This document shows, piece by piece, positions 55,515-64,000 of a stretch of 64,000 nt of DNA. A program made the translations under genes and the position numbers. This DNA is from Dyadobacter sp. LHD-138. Its GTDB lineage: Bacteria > Bacteroidota > Bacteroidia > Cytophagales > Spirosomataceae. Numbering within the stretch: position 1 is the first letter of the stretch; each line of letters opens with the position of its first letter. The notes beneath the pieces are model-generated. The model made no database searches, was not told the origin of the DNA, and saw nothing but the letters and a program-made list of their open reading frames with translations. The stretch covers positions 186,001 through 250,000 of the forward strand of contig NZ_JAVFVU010000006.1 of the NCBI RefSeq assembly GCF_030929615.1, in the 5' to 3' direction.

Positions 55515-56969
55515 TTATTTAAAGTAGCTCCTAAGTTTCTGCAATGTTTCCTCCACATCCGGCGTTTCGTCCATCAGCAAATTCACGCTTTGTATGGAGT
55601 GAATAACCGTACTATGGTCACGTCCCCCGAAATGATAACCGATTGATTTTAATGGTAGATCGGTGTATTCCTTCGCCAAAAACATCGCCAGTTGACGCGG
55701 ATAAACCACTTCCTTTTTACGGCTTTTGCTTTTTAGATCGGCAATACTGACTTTGAAATAGTCCGCTACAATTTCCTGAATGGTATCAATTGTAACTTCC
55801 TTATCTTCATTCATTACAATATTTTTGAGCGTGTTTTTAGCCAGCTCAACATCTATTTCACGCCGTGTCAGCGAAGCCTGCGCCATCAGCGAAACAATAA
55901 CACCTTCCAGCTCACGGACGTTGGAATTTACGCTGTGTGCAATATATTCGATGACGTCATAACCGATCTGAATACCTTCGGCCTGAATTTTCTTCTGGAT
56001 AATGGCAATACGCGTCTCAAAATCCGGAGTCTGCAAATCCGCTGTAAGCCCCCATTTAAAACGGGACAGCAAACGGTCCTGCAAACCTTCAAGCTCACGG
56101 GGAGGACGATCACTGGTCATAATGATCTGTTTCCCCATCTGATGAAGGTGGTTAAAAATATGAAAGAAGGTGTCCTGCGTTTTTTCCTTTCCTGATAAAA
56201 ACTGGACGTCATCAATCGCCAGAACATCCACTTTCATGTAAAAATCAGTGAAGTTCTGAAGAGTATTGTTTTTAATCGAGTTGATAAACTGGTTTGTAAA
56301 CTTTTCCGAAGAAACGTAAAGTACCTGTTTGTTATCAAAATGCGTCATGATGTAGTTACCGATCGCCTGCACAAGGTGCGTTTTCCCCAGTCCTACCCCA
56401 CCGTACATCATTAACGGATTGAAAGATGTCAATCCCGGTCGCTGCGCCACCGCAAAGCCCGCAGAACGCGCCAGACGATTACAGTCTCCCTCAATAAAAT
56501 TATCAAACGAATAGTTCGGGTTCAGATAAGTATCCAGATTCATGGAATCCTGATCCTTCACATTCTGATTCGAACCCATCCGCGGATCGGTCGCAAAATT
56601 ATCCGGTCCTGCATATTTTGGCGACTTCACAGTCGAGACATTCATCGTCAGCGGCTGATGCTTCTCGTTTCCGGTATCGACAATAATTGAATATTCCAGA
56701 AGCCCGTCCCGGCCAATCGCATAATCCAGCGCTTTTCTTAAAAGATTAACGTAATTATCTTCCAGCCATTCGTAAAAAAACTGACTTGGTACCTGAATCG
56801 TTAGTACTTTACCATAGATTTTCAGTGGTCGGATTGGCTCGAACCACGTTTTAAAACTTTGCTCAGGAATATGCTGCTGAATCACCCTGAGGCAACTATC
56901 CCATATTTGGTCTACTTCTCTATGTGCGGTTACTCTTTCCAATGTAAAACTTGCGTAATCAGATATCAT
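55515..56969 (-). CDS. dnaA: Chromosomal replication initiator DnaA
   Basis: A 484-residue DnaA. Domain I is at the N-terminus (WFEPIRPL, FYEWLEDNY), domain III has Walker A GGVGLGKTHLVQAIGNY, Walker B DVLAIDDVQFLSG and sensor RLLSRFKWGL, and domain IV has the DNA-binding signature FGGRDHSTVIHSI. It binds DnaA boxes and opens oriC. CAAAGATA at 56985-56992 reads as TATCTTTG, a minus-strand -7 element 16 bp from the start. I saw no DnaA boxes in the flanking gap, so oriC is probably elsewhere. Confidence 0.97.
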   Translation of the reverse strand: MISDYASFTLERVTAHREVDQIWDSCLRVIQQHIPEQSFKTWFEPIRPLKIYGKVLTIQVPSQFFYEWLEDNYVNLLRKALDYAIGRDGLLEYSIIVDTGNEKHQPLTMNVSTVKSPKYAGPDNFATDPRMGSNQNVKDQDSMNLDTYLNPNYSFDNFIEGDCNRLARSAGFAVAQRPGLTSFNPLMMYGGVGLGKTHLVQAIGNYIMTHFDNKQVLYVSSEKFTNQFINSIKNNTLQNFTDFYMKVDVLAIDDVQFLSGKEKTQDTFFHIFNHLHQMGKQIIMTSDRPPRELEGLQDRLLSRFKWGLTADLQTPDFETRIAIIQKKIQAEGIQIGYDVIEYIAHSVNSNVRELEGVIVSLMAQASLTRREIDVELAKNTLKNIVMNEDKEVTIDTIQEIVADYFKVSIADLKSKSRKKEVVYPRQLAMFLAKEYTDLPLKSIGYHFGGRDHSTVIHSIQSVNLLMDETPDVEETLQKLRSYFK

Positions 56970-57153
56970 AAATCAAAAGGACGGCAAAGATACGAAAATA
57001 GATGGTCTCTGCCGATATAACCGGTGTTCAATTTAAAACCAATCTCTGCCATTAACAAGCCAGCGACTCAATCCATTGGAATAATCCTACCCAATAGACG
57101 TTGATTTCCCTGAACAGTAACACACTAATAGAAAAAATGTAATCTCAAATTAG

Positions 57154-57161
57154 TAGCTTTG
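57154..57161 (+). promoter_or_regulatory. -7 promoter element of mutA
   Basis: TAGCTTTG fits TAnnTTTG, 47 bp before the mutA ATG. No -33 TTG at suitable distance. Confidence 0.5.
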
Positions 57162-57208
57162 TCAGGTTAGCACAGCCAGCGAAAAAACATTTTAACCACT
57201 ATAAAAAT

Positions 57209-58594
57209 ATGCCTGCTTCACTGTTTTCTGAGTTTGGTTTTTCGGACAAAACGACCTGGAAAGAACAGGCAAAAAAGGAATTGGGCAAAAGTGAAAACAA
57301 AATTAATAGCTGGAAAATTGCCCCTAATTTACACGTAGAGGCATATTACACGGCCGCCGAAATGAAATCCGGGCAATTTGCTGATCTGCAAAACAGCCAG
57401 AAAAAAATCCCAGGCTGGCATAACACCCCCCTGATAAACTTTGATAAACCCTGGCCAACGAACGCGCGGATCAGGTCATTACTGGAAGAAGGTGCTGATG
57501 CCATTCTACTTAACCTGCCGGAACCCGAGCTGATAAAATCCGAGCTTGCCAAGACCTTACATGCGGTAAGGCTCAGCGATGCTCGCATTTTTTTCCAGAC
57601 CAAAATAAATCCTGAAAAATTATTCGATGAGATTTCTAAAGGAGCCGGATATTACCTAAAAGGAGGTATTGCCAACGATCCTTTGGCAAACTGGATGCGA
57701 TCCGGGACGGAATACAAACATGCTATCGACGACGTTTGTGCCGTTTTACACAAAACGAAAACAATGCGTGAATTTCGGCCTTTGATGATCGAAAGCCATA
57801 TGTACCACAACGCAGGTGCCGACCCGGTTCAGGAACTGGCATTTTTACTAGCCGGAACTGTTCATTATGTAGATAAATTAACAGATGCAGGTATATCAAC
57901 GCTGCATGCGCTGAACCGTTTTTTTTATTCAGTATCGGTTGGCACCGATTATCTTACCGAGATTGCAAAATTAAGGGCACTGCGGTTCCTTCATCAGAAA
58001 ATATGCCGGGCCTATCAATTGCCTGATGAACTTGGTCATCCATTTATCCATGCACAAACCTCGTCTTTTTATAATACACGACAGGTCGCTGAAACCAACA
58101 TGATCCGTGCAACGAGCGAGGCCATGAGCGCTGTGATCGGGGGCTGTGACGCGTTAACCGTTCTACCCTATGATCATTTACTTATAGAAACAAAAGGTTT
58201 TAGTGACAGGATTGCCGGCAATATTTCTTCCTTACTTTCCAGTGAAAGTTACTTCGACCGAGTGGCTGATCCTGCGGCCGGCTCCTATCTGATCGAGCAT
58301 CTTTCGCTCAAATTAGCGGATGCCGCCTGGGATCTCTTCTTACAAACGGAAGAAAAGGGTGGATTGGTAGCGTGCTTTGAAACCGGTTTCATTCAGGACG
58401 AAATTGAAAAATCCTGGCTTGAAAAAGCAGCCAGTCTTCACGCGGCTCGGGTCATGGTCGGTGTAAACAAGTTCGCTTTCCATGAAACAATGCCGGTTCC
58501 CTCACAAGTTTCGCCTGCGGGAGATCAAGAACAAAGGACAAAAACTTTACCGGTTCGAAATTTGTCAGAATCCTGGAAAGAAGCTAAGCTGTGA
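57209..58594 (+). CDS. mutA: Methylmalonyl-CoA mutase small subunit
   Basis: A 461-residue subunit of the adenosylcobalamin-dependent mutase that interconverts succinyl-CoA and methylmalonyl-CoA. TIM-barrel segments resembling MutB appear, e.g. [20 protein letters not shown], and [14 protein letters not shown]. It is much shorter than classic MutA (about 620 residues) because the degenerate cobalamin-binding domain at the C-terminus is absent; short forms are known in this phylum. It is catalytically inactive in the family and supports MutB. mutB follows after 25 bp in the same operon. Confidence 0.93.
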   Translation: MPASLFSEFGFSDKTTWKEQAKKELGKSENKINSWKIAPNLHVEAYYTAAEMKSGQFADLQNSQKKIPGWHNTPLINFDKPWPTNARIRSLLEEGADAILLNLPEPELIKSELAKTLHAVRLSDARIFFQTKINPEKLFDEISKGAGYYLKGGIANDPLANWMRSGTEYKHAIDDVCAVLHKTKTMREFRPLMIESHMYHNAGADPVQELAFLLAGTVHYVDKLTDAGISTLHALNRFFYSVSVGTDYLTEIAKLRALRFLHQKICRAYQLPDELGHPFIHAQTSSFYNTRQVAETNMIRATSEAMSAVIGGCDALTVLPYDHLLIETKGFSDRIAGNISSLLSSESYFDRVADPAAGSYLIEHLSLKLADAAWDLFLQTEEKGGLVACFETGFIQDEIEKSWLEKAASLHAARVMVGVNKFAFHETMPVPSQVSPAGDQEQRTKTLPVRNLSESWKEAKL

Positions 58595-58619
58595 ACCATT
58601 ACGTCAAATCAACAAACTT

Positions 58620-60761
58620 ATGAAACCGGATTTCAAAAATATTCCCTTTCAGAAATCTAAAAATGCCGACGGAGAAAATAAATCCGGAAAAACATATACA
58701 ACGCAGGAAGGGATAAAGCTCAAATCTCTTTACACCAAAGAAGATTTACCGGAGGACAGCCATGTCAATTTCGGAGCCGGAACCGCGCCTTTTTTACGGG
58801 GACCTTATGCCAGCATGTATCTTGATCGTCCATGGACCATCCGTCAGTATGCAGGTTTTTCAACGGCAGAAGATTCCAATGCCTTTTACCGCCGCAATCT
58901 TGCCGGCGGACAAAAAGGGCTTTCCGTTGCTTTTGACCTGGCCACACACCGCGGATATGATTCTGATCACCCGCGTGTGGTCGGTGATGTAGGAAAAGCA
59001 GGTGTTGCCATAGATTCAGTAGAGGATATGAGAATACTTTTTGATCAGATTCCTTTGGACGAAATGTCAGTATCCATGACCATGAATGGTGCCGTGATCC
59101 CCATTATGGCATTTTATATCGTTGCCGCAGAAGAACAAGGCGTTACCCCGGAAAAATTATCCGGCACGATCCAGAATGATATTTTGAAGGAATTCATGGT
59201 GCGGAATACTTACATCTATCCGCCGGGGCCTTCGATGCGGATTGTCCGCGATATTTTTGCTTACGCGGCACAGTTCATGCCCAAGTTCAATTCGATCAGC
59301 ATCAGCGGCTATCACATGCACGAGGCAGGCGCTCCCGCACACATTGAGCTTGCATACACGCTGGCCGATGGATTGGAATATATTAAAACCGGTCTGGCGG
59401 CTGGCCTTGCCATTGATGACTTCGCGCCAAGGCTTTCCTTTTTCTGGGGCATTGGGATGAACCATTTTATGGAGATTGCCAAGCTCAGGGCGGGCAGGTT
59501 ATTGTGGGCAAAAATCGTCAATCAGTTTAATCCAAAATCGGATAAATCGCTGGCACTACGCACACATTGTCAAACCAGCGGGTACAGTCTAACCGAACAG
59601 GATCCTTACAACAACGTGGCCAGAACCTGCATTGAGGCCATGGCCGCTATTTTTGGGCATACACAGTCACTCCATACCAATTCACTGGACGAGGCCATCG
59701 CGCTCCCGACAGACTTTTCAGCAAGAATAGCCCGGAATACGCAGCTTTTTTTACAATATGAGACCGATATCTGCAAAACCATAGATCCCTGGGGAGGCTC
59801 TTATTATGTTGAATATTTAACAAAGGAACTGACGGAAAAGGCCTGGGCACTGATAGAAGAGGTGGAGCAACTGGGAGGAATGACCAAAGCCATTGAAACA
59901 GGCTTGCCCAAACTCCGGATTGAAGAAGCAGCTGCCAAAAAACAGGCGCGGATTGATTCGGGAAGGGATGTGATCGTAGGTGTAAATAAATTCAAAACCG
60001 ATACAAAAGACACCATTGACATTCTTGAAATCGATAACAAGAGCGTACGTGAAACGCAGATTGCAAGATTGTATAAAATAAAATCAGAAAGAAATGAAGC
60101 CGAAACACAGGCAGCTTTGCAGGCCATAACCCGTGCATGCAACGAGGCTGGTGGAAAAGAAATGAACTCCAATTTGTTGGCTTTGGCTGTGGATGCTGCC
60201 CGTAAAAGAGCTACTTTAGGGGAAATTTCAGAAGCAATGGAAAAGGAATTCGGGCGTTACAAGGCGGTAATACGATCGGTATCCGGCATTTACAAATCGG
60301 AAGTTTCCGATGATGAAAATTTTCGTCTGGCCAGAGAAATGTCTGATCAGTTTGCCGAAATGGAAGGCAGAAGGCCACGAATTCTGGTGGCGAAAATGGG
60401 ACAGGATGGGCATGACCGCGGTGCTAAAATCATTGCAACAAGCTTTGCCGATCTGGGATTTGACGTGGATATCGGCCCGTTGTTTCAGACGCCTGAGGAA
60501 GTGGCAAAAAACGCCGCGGAAAATGATGTGGATGTAGTCGGGACATCCAGCCTTGCCGCAGGACATAAAACGCTGGTTCCTCAACTTATTGATGCGTTAA
60601 AGAAAATAGGCAGAGAGGATATCATGGTCGTTGCCGGTGGTGTTATTCCTTCCCAGGATTATCAGTTTTTGTATGATGCAGGCGTGAAAGGGATTTTCGG
60701 ACCGGGAACCATTATTTCAGTGGCTGCTCAGAAAATATTGAAGGAGTTGATGGAAGGTTAA
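58620..60761 (+). CDS. mutB: Methylmalonyl-CoA mutase large (catalytic) subunit
   Basis: A 713-residue MutB. The substrate barrel carries [18 protein letters not shown] and [20 protein letters not shown]; the C-terminal cobalamin domain has GQDGHDRG with H598 as the lower cobalt ligand. It interconverts succinyl-CoA and (R)-methylmalonyl-CoA, supplying propionate metabolism and possibly methylmalonyl building blocks. I start at ATG 58620; a longer frame back to 58482 overlaps mutA and adds 46 atypical residues. Its stop overlaps the convergent KS gene by 4 bp. The chaperone gene meaB is not adjacent. Confidence 0.97.
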   Translation: MKPDFKNIPFQKSKNADGENKSGKTYTTQEGIKLKSLYTKEDLPEDSHVNFGAGTAPFLRGPYASMYLDRPWTIRQYAGFSTAEDSNAFYRRNLAGGQKGLSVAFDLATHRGYDSDHPRVVGDVGKAGVAIDSVEDMRILFDQIPLDEMSVSMTMNGAVIPIMAFYIVAAEEQGVTPEKLSGTIQNDILKEFMVRNTYIYPPGPSMRIVRDIFAYAAQFMPKFNSISISGYHMHEAGAPAHIELAYTLADGLEYIKTGLAAGLAIDDFAPRLSFFWGIGMNHFMEIAKLRAGRLLWAKIVNQFNPKSDKSLALRTHCQTSGYSLTEQDPYNNVARTCIEAMAAIFGHTQSLHTNSLDEAIALPTDFSARIARNTQLFLQYETDICKTIDPWGGSYYVEYLTKELTEKAWALIEEVEQLGGMTKAIETGLPKLRIEEAAAKKQARIDSGRDVIVGVNKFKTDTKDTIDILEIDNKSVRETQIARLYKIKSERNEAETQAALQAITRACNEAGGKEMNSNLLALAVDAARKRATLGEISEAMEKEFGRYKAVIRSVSGIYKSEVSDDENFRLAREMSDQFAEMEGRRPRILVAKMGQDGHDRGAKIIATSFADLGFDVDIGPLFQTPEEVAKNAAENDVDVVGTSSLAAGHKTLVPQLIDALKKIGREDIMVVAGGVIPSQDYQFLYDAGVKGIFGPGTIISVAAQKILKELMEG

Positions 60762-61975
60762 TTCACCTTCCCCAAAACCAAAGAAGTACAATTTCCCCCA
60801 AAACCAAAGGAATTGGAAAGTACGTATTTCACAGAAATGTTATTTTGATACGACTGTACCGGGGCAGCTAAAAAGCCATCCATCTGTGTTTCAATGTGTA
60901 AACTGGGATAAATTTCCGAGTAATTGATGCTCAAAATACTGAATATCGCCTCAACCGCTCCCGAAGCACCCAGCGTATGCCCCGTATAGGATTTCGTTGA
61001 ACTGAATGGCGGAACCTTACCAAATACCTTTGAAATACCCAGCAGCTCCACACGGTCGTTATTAGGCGTACCCGTTCCGTGTACGTTGATATAATCAATT
61101 TGATTCGGTGTAATCCCCGCAGACGTGATCGCATCCTTCATCGAAATCATTGCACCGACGGCCTCATCAGACATGGCAGACGGGTGATGCGCGTCGTTCG
61201 AATTCCCATAACCGGCTATCTCGGCATAAACCTTTTTATTGCCCACAATATCTTCCGATTCCAACACAAGATAGGCTGCTGCTTCACCTAAATTCAACCC
61301 GTCCCGGTTTTCGTCGAAAGGTTTGCATGGCGATTCTGACAGTATTTTAAGCGCATTAAATCCATTCACCGTATACTTCGCCAGCGAATCGACACCCCCA
61401 ACGATCACGCGTTTGGCACGCCCGGCCTTAATCAGCCTGGCACCCAGCATAATCGCATTCGCAGACGACGAACAGGCCGTGTTGATCGTGTCGGTAAAAC
61501 CGTTGATATGATATTTTTCTGCTAGCATTAAGGTATGCGCCCCGCAGCCATAAGCTTCCAGATATTCAGAGCCGTCCGACCTGAGATTGGCGTCCTCATA
61601 GAGCTGGTCGGTTAAACACATCCCCCCAACGGTACTGGCAGAAATTAAGGCCGTGTCAAATGATGAAAGTTCTGTGGAAGTTAACCCGGCATCCTTAATA
61701 GCTTCTTCAAATGCCTTTACAGCCAACAGACAAGTGCGGGTATAACCCGGTTCACCATCCAGATTTAATTCCTGCTTTAAAACCTCATTACTGATTTTTA
61801 TTTCTCCAAAGGGCAAAACGGAGGCATAATGCGACTCAAAATGCATCGCGTTATCAATGCCAGCCCGTCCGTTCACAAGACTCCTGTGATTCTCTTCTAC
61901 ATTTTTACCTAACGCAGAAATAACACCAATGCCTGTAACAAGCACCCTTAAAGGTCTTTCACGCTGTTTTTGCAT
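60758..61975 (-). CDS. FabF-like beta-ketoacyl-ACP synthase, active (second pigment region)
   Basis: A 405-residue KS with C168 in [18 protein letters not shown] and His motifs [10 protein letters not shown] and [11 protein letters not shown], so the triad is complete. By eye it is closest to the KS at 8494-9678. Its start overlaps the ACP gene stop by 17 bp, implying coupled translation with that ACP. It forms a leftward set with ACP and the ABC exporter, and is separated from the main pigment cluster by about 35 kb of unrelated genes. A role in the same or a second aryl-polyene/flexirubin branch is inferred. Confidence 0.9.
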   Translation of the reverse strand: MQKQRERPLRVLVTGIGVISALGKNVEENHRSLVNGRAGIDNAMHFESHYASVLPFGEIKISNEVLKQELNLDGEPGYTRTCLLAVKAFEEAIKDAGLTSTELSSFDTALISASTVGGMCLTDQLYEDANLRSDGSEYLEAYGCGAHTLMLAEKYHINGFTDTINTACSSSANAIMLGARLIKAGRAKRVIVGGVDSLAKYTVNGFNALKILSESPCKPFDENRDGLNLGEAAAYLVLESEDIVGNKKVYAEIAGYGNSNDAHHPSAMSDEAVGAMISMKDAITSAGITPNQIDYINVHGTGTPNNDRVELLGISKVFGKVPPFSSTKSYTGHTLGASGAVEAIFSILSINYSEIYPSLHIETQMDGFLAAPVQSYQNNISVKYVLSNSFGFGGNCTSLVLGKVN

Positions 61976-62225
61976 TGTTAATAATATAATCCGCCATGTG
62001 GTTCACATCAACCAAGATCTTTCTTCCCTCGGCAGGATTTGTAATTTTAATTCCATACTCTCTTTCCAATAAAACCACCAGTTCCAACGAATCAATTGAG
62101 TCTAACCCCAGATCGCCACCGAAAAGTGGTTCGTCATCCTTAATATCAGCGGGATTTATATCCAGCAAATTAAGATATTGTACTATTTGTTCCTTTAAAA
62201 CTGGCTTTAAGCTATCAATTTCCAT
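61959..62225 (-). CDS. Acyl carrier protein (second pigment region)
   Basis: An 88-residue ACP with attachment motif LGLDSIDSLELVVL (S43). It resembles the ACP at 9741-10013 more than that at 13547-13813. It overlaps the KS gene by 17 bp and begins 5 bp after the ABC permease stop, so the exporter, ACP and KS genes form one operon. Confidence 0.92.
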   Translation of the reverse strand: MEIDSLKPVLKEQIVQYLNLLDINPADIKDDEPLFGGDLGLDSIDSLELVVLLEREYGIKITNPAEGRKILVDVNHMADYIINNAKTA

Positions 62226-62230
62226 TATGA

Positions 62231-63511
62231 TCAGATAATTTTCTCGATTCTAAGTTTAATGTATGTACAAAGTTGGCAAATCAAAATAAATACTCCCAAA
62301 AACAGCATAACCGCTTTAAGTTCATGCCAGCTGCCACCTTTCAGAAACAATATATAAAAACCTTCCAGACACCAGTGCAAAGGTGAAAAATTACTGGCAA
62401 ACTGCATAAACTGGGGCATCACGAAAGTTGGAACCAAAATCCCGCCGATGGCTCCGAAAATAATAATAGAAATTGCCCCAAAACCATTTGCTTGTTCCTG
62501 CGTGTGGGCCATCGCCCCGATCAGTAAGGCATAACTCACGGCTGCCATACTACTCATAAAAACCACTGCCGCAAAGGCAGGAAAGTTGTCCGGAATCGTT
62601 AATTCCGGCAAACCGATCTTTGGTAAAATATAAACACCAGCCGAAAAAGTAACAACAACCTGCAAAACAGCGACAACGACATACACGCTCATTTTACTAA
62701 ACATGACCAGCATAAAACTGGTAGGCATTGTTTTCAGCCTTAAAAAACTGCCATTGATCCGTTCCTTGACAATGTTGCTTCCCAAAGATACGACCATAAA
62801 AAACATGGCAAATATCGTCCAGGCCGGTACGTTGTGCTGTGTGGAATTTGGTACGGCAACCGAATTGCTGTTACTGGCGACAACCTGATTAATTTTAACC
62901 CGGTTTGAAATCATTTTATCTTTTAATTTGTCGGAAGTCGCATCAAAATCCATGTCCGCATAAAGCCTTTCGATCATCATCGAATTTTCAATCACACTCA
63001 TGTAAGACTGCACGACACCCATCACCGACGCGCTGTAATTTTCCTGCAAAACCGGATCACGATAAAACGAAAGTGCCGGCATAGGCTTATTCTTCAAATT
63101 TGTCGAATCGTGTTCCAAGCCCAGATCGGTCATCATGATGTGACTTACTTCTCCCGCCTTGCTTTCCAACCCGTCCGAAAACCCGGAAGGTATGTACAAA
63201 GCGATCATTTTCCCTTTCGCAAGCAACTCTTTTTTCAAATCACTTTCCGGCAAATTGTTGAGCGTATCGATTTTAAAAAGCCGGGATTCCTGCAACAAGG
63301 CCAATAACTTATCTCCCTGCTGCCCTTTGTCATGATTAACGACCAGCATCGGAATCTCGTTTTCATTCACGATTTTATACGCACTGTCCTGAATGATCGT
63401 AATGATAAAAACAAGTAACAGCGGCATCACAAACATCAGCGTCAGCCCTACTTTGTCGTTGACAAGCAGAAGAAACTCCTTACGAATGGACGAAAAAACC
63501 TTGAACATCAT
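62231..63511 (-). CDS. ABC-2 type transporter permease
   Basis: A 426-residue permease of the ABC-2 (YhhJ/DrrB-like) group. One N-terminal membrane helix (about residues 20-40) precedes a large periplasmic loop (~45-230), and five helices fill ~235-420 (AMFFMVVSLGSNIVKERI is a typical coupling region). It forms an exporter with the ATPase encoded one base upstream. In flexirubin loci such a transporter is thought to move the pigment or a precursor out of the inner membrane; substrate here is not proven. Confidence 0.9.
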   Translation of the reverse strand: MMFKVFSSIRKEFLLLVNDKVGLTLMFVMPLLLVFIITIIQDSAYKIVNENEIPMLVVNHDKGQQGDKLLALLQESRLFKIDTLNNLPESDLKKELLAKGKMIALYIPSGFSDGLESKAGEVSHIMMTDLGLEHDSTNLKNKPMPALSFYRDPVLQENYSASVMGVVQSYMSVIENSMMIERLYADMDFDATSDKLKDKMISNRVKINQVVASNSNSVAVPNSTQHNVPAWTIFAMFFMVVSLGSNIVKERINGSFLRLKTMPTSFMLVMFSKMSVYVVVAVLQVVVTFSAGVYILPKIGLPELTIPDNFPAFAAVVFMSSMAAVSYALLIGAMAHTQEQANGFGAISIIIFGAIGGILVPTFVMPQFMQFASNFSPLHWCLEGFYILFLKGGSWHELKAVMLFLGVFILICQLCTYIKLRIEKII

Positions 63512-63512
63512 A

Positions 63513-64000
63513 CTAATCCCTGTACTCCTCTCCTGTCAGTTTAATAAATAACGACTGCAAACTTGACGAATCATGTTGCGCCATCAACGCCTGCAATGCT
63601 CCCTGCACAATCACCCGGCCATGATCGATCAGTGCGATACGGTTACAAAACTCTTCCGCTTCCGACATATGGTGCGAGGTGTAAATAATGGTCGTACCTG
63701 CCTTGTTCGTTTCCTGTAAATATTTGATAATCGCGTTTTTGCTCTGCACATCCACACCGACAGTCGGTTCATCCAGAAATAAAATCGATGGTTCATGAAT
63801 AAGTCCAATCGCCAGATTCACCCGCCTTTTCATCCCACCGGAAAAAGTCCCGACTTTTTTATCACCGGATTTTGAAAGGCCAAGTGCTTCCAACAATTCA
63901 TCGATGCGGGGAACAAGCTCCTTTCTGGACAAATTATACATGGCCCCAAAGTAATCCAGATTTTGCCTGGGCGTTAGTTCCTGGTAAAAGGCATATTCCT
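63513..64000 (-). CDS. ABC transporter ATP-binding protein (partial)
   Basis: The gene runs off the right end; the frame is open to base 64000, about 162 codons visible. Present are the region after the Q-loop (FYQELTPRQNLDYFGAMY), the ABC signature FSGGMKRRVN, Walker B SILFLDEPTVGVD and the switch His in YTSHHMSE. Walker A lies beyond the window. Together with the permease it makes an ABC-2 exporter. The layout suggests that further pigment genes continue to the right. Confidence 0.92.
   Translation of the reverse strand, partial: EYAFYQELTPRQNLDYFGAMYNLSRKELVPRIDELLEALGLSKSGDKKVGTFSGGMKRRVNLAIGLIHEPSILFLDEPTVGVDVQSKNAIIKYLQETNKAGTTIIYTSHHMSEAEEFCNRIALIDHGRVIVQGALQALMAQHDSSSLQSLFIKLTGEEYRD

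Noticed and set aside
56970..57208. oriC next to dnaA
   Set aside because: No TTATNCACA-type boxes or AT-rich repeat units were found in the gap.
58482..58619. 46-codon N-terminal extension of mutB
   Set aside because: It overlaps the mutA 3' end, its sequence is basic and unlike MutB, and ATG 58620 gives the usual family start.

Overview
The window comes from a Bacteroidota chromosome, most likely a Cytophagales close to Dyadobacter/Spirosomataceae. This rests on a C-terminal T9SS sorting domain in the first gene, promoters of the TTG-N19-TAnnTTTG type, few recognisable Shine-Dalgarno sites, and a flexirubin-type pigment locus with a tyrosine ammonia-lyase that resembles the Flavobacterium johnsoniae enzyme. 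The genus is inference; no rRNA gene is present to test it. I saw no tRNA, rRNA, CRISPR array, insertion sequence or prophage.

Layout. 1-4.5 kb: the end of a T9SS-secreted protein, a membrane pyrophosphatase fused to an OmpA-like domain, and an MtfA-type peptidase. 4.5-25.6 kb: the main part of a flexirubin/aryl-polyene gene cluster. A long leftward run (17569 to 4507) holds tyrosine ammonia-lyase, FabG-type reductase, three active ketosynthases, two ACPs, Cys-less ketosynthase-like proteins, two hotdog dehydratases, a thioesterase, an LpxL-like acyltransferase, a LolA-like carrier, a polysaccharide deacetylase-like protein and a DUF2062 glycosyltransferase. A rightward run (17716 to 24484) holds a three-domain MMPL exporter/acyltransferase/methyltransferase, a CrtI-like oxidoreductase and a flavoprotein with flavin-halogenase motifs. 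A further Cys-less ketosynthase-like gene (24552-25598) converges on it.

25.6-60.7 kb is mostly housekeeping: glpD, a Kbp-like LysM/BON protein, rpsF-rpsR-rplI, a coiled-coil membrane protein, a YggS-type PLP protein, a GT9 glycosyltransferase, rodA and PBP2 (mrdA), an NFACT/RqcH-like protein, a cysteine-synthase-like enzyme, a CPBP protease, a PhnP-like hydrolase, a single-domain response regulator, pheT, a ZapB-like coiled coil with zapA, rny, a MgChl-I-like AAA+ ATPase, recA, a polytopic membrane protein, a desaturase, a PF10023 aminopeptidase, a DUF3108 protein, a GNAT protein, dnaA, and mutA-mutB. 60.7-64 kb returns to pigment-type genes: a fourth active ketosynthase, a third ACP and an ABC-2 exporter whose ATPase runs off the window.

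How the pigment genes fit together (inference from family knowledge): tyrosine is deaminated to 4-coumarate, extended on ACP by ketosynthase/FabG/dehydratase cycles to an aryl polyene, tailored by methylation, oxidation and perhaps halogenation, and acyl-transferred and exported by the MMPL and ABC systems with LolA-like help. DarA/DarB (dialkylresorcinol half), an aryl-acid ligase and a phosphopantetheinyl transferase are not in the window and would be expected beyond 64 kb or elsewhere.
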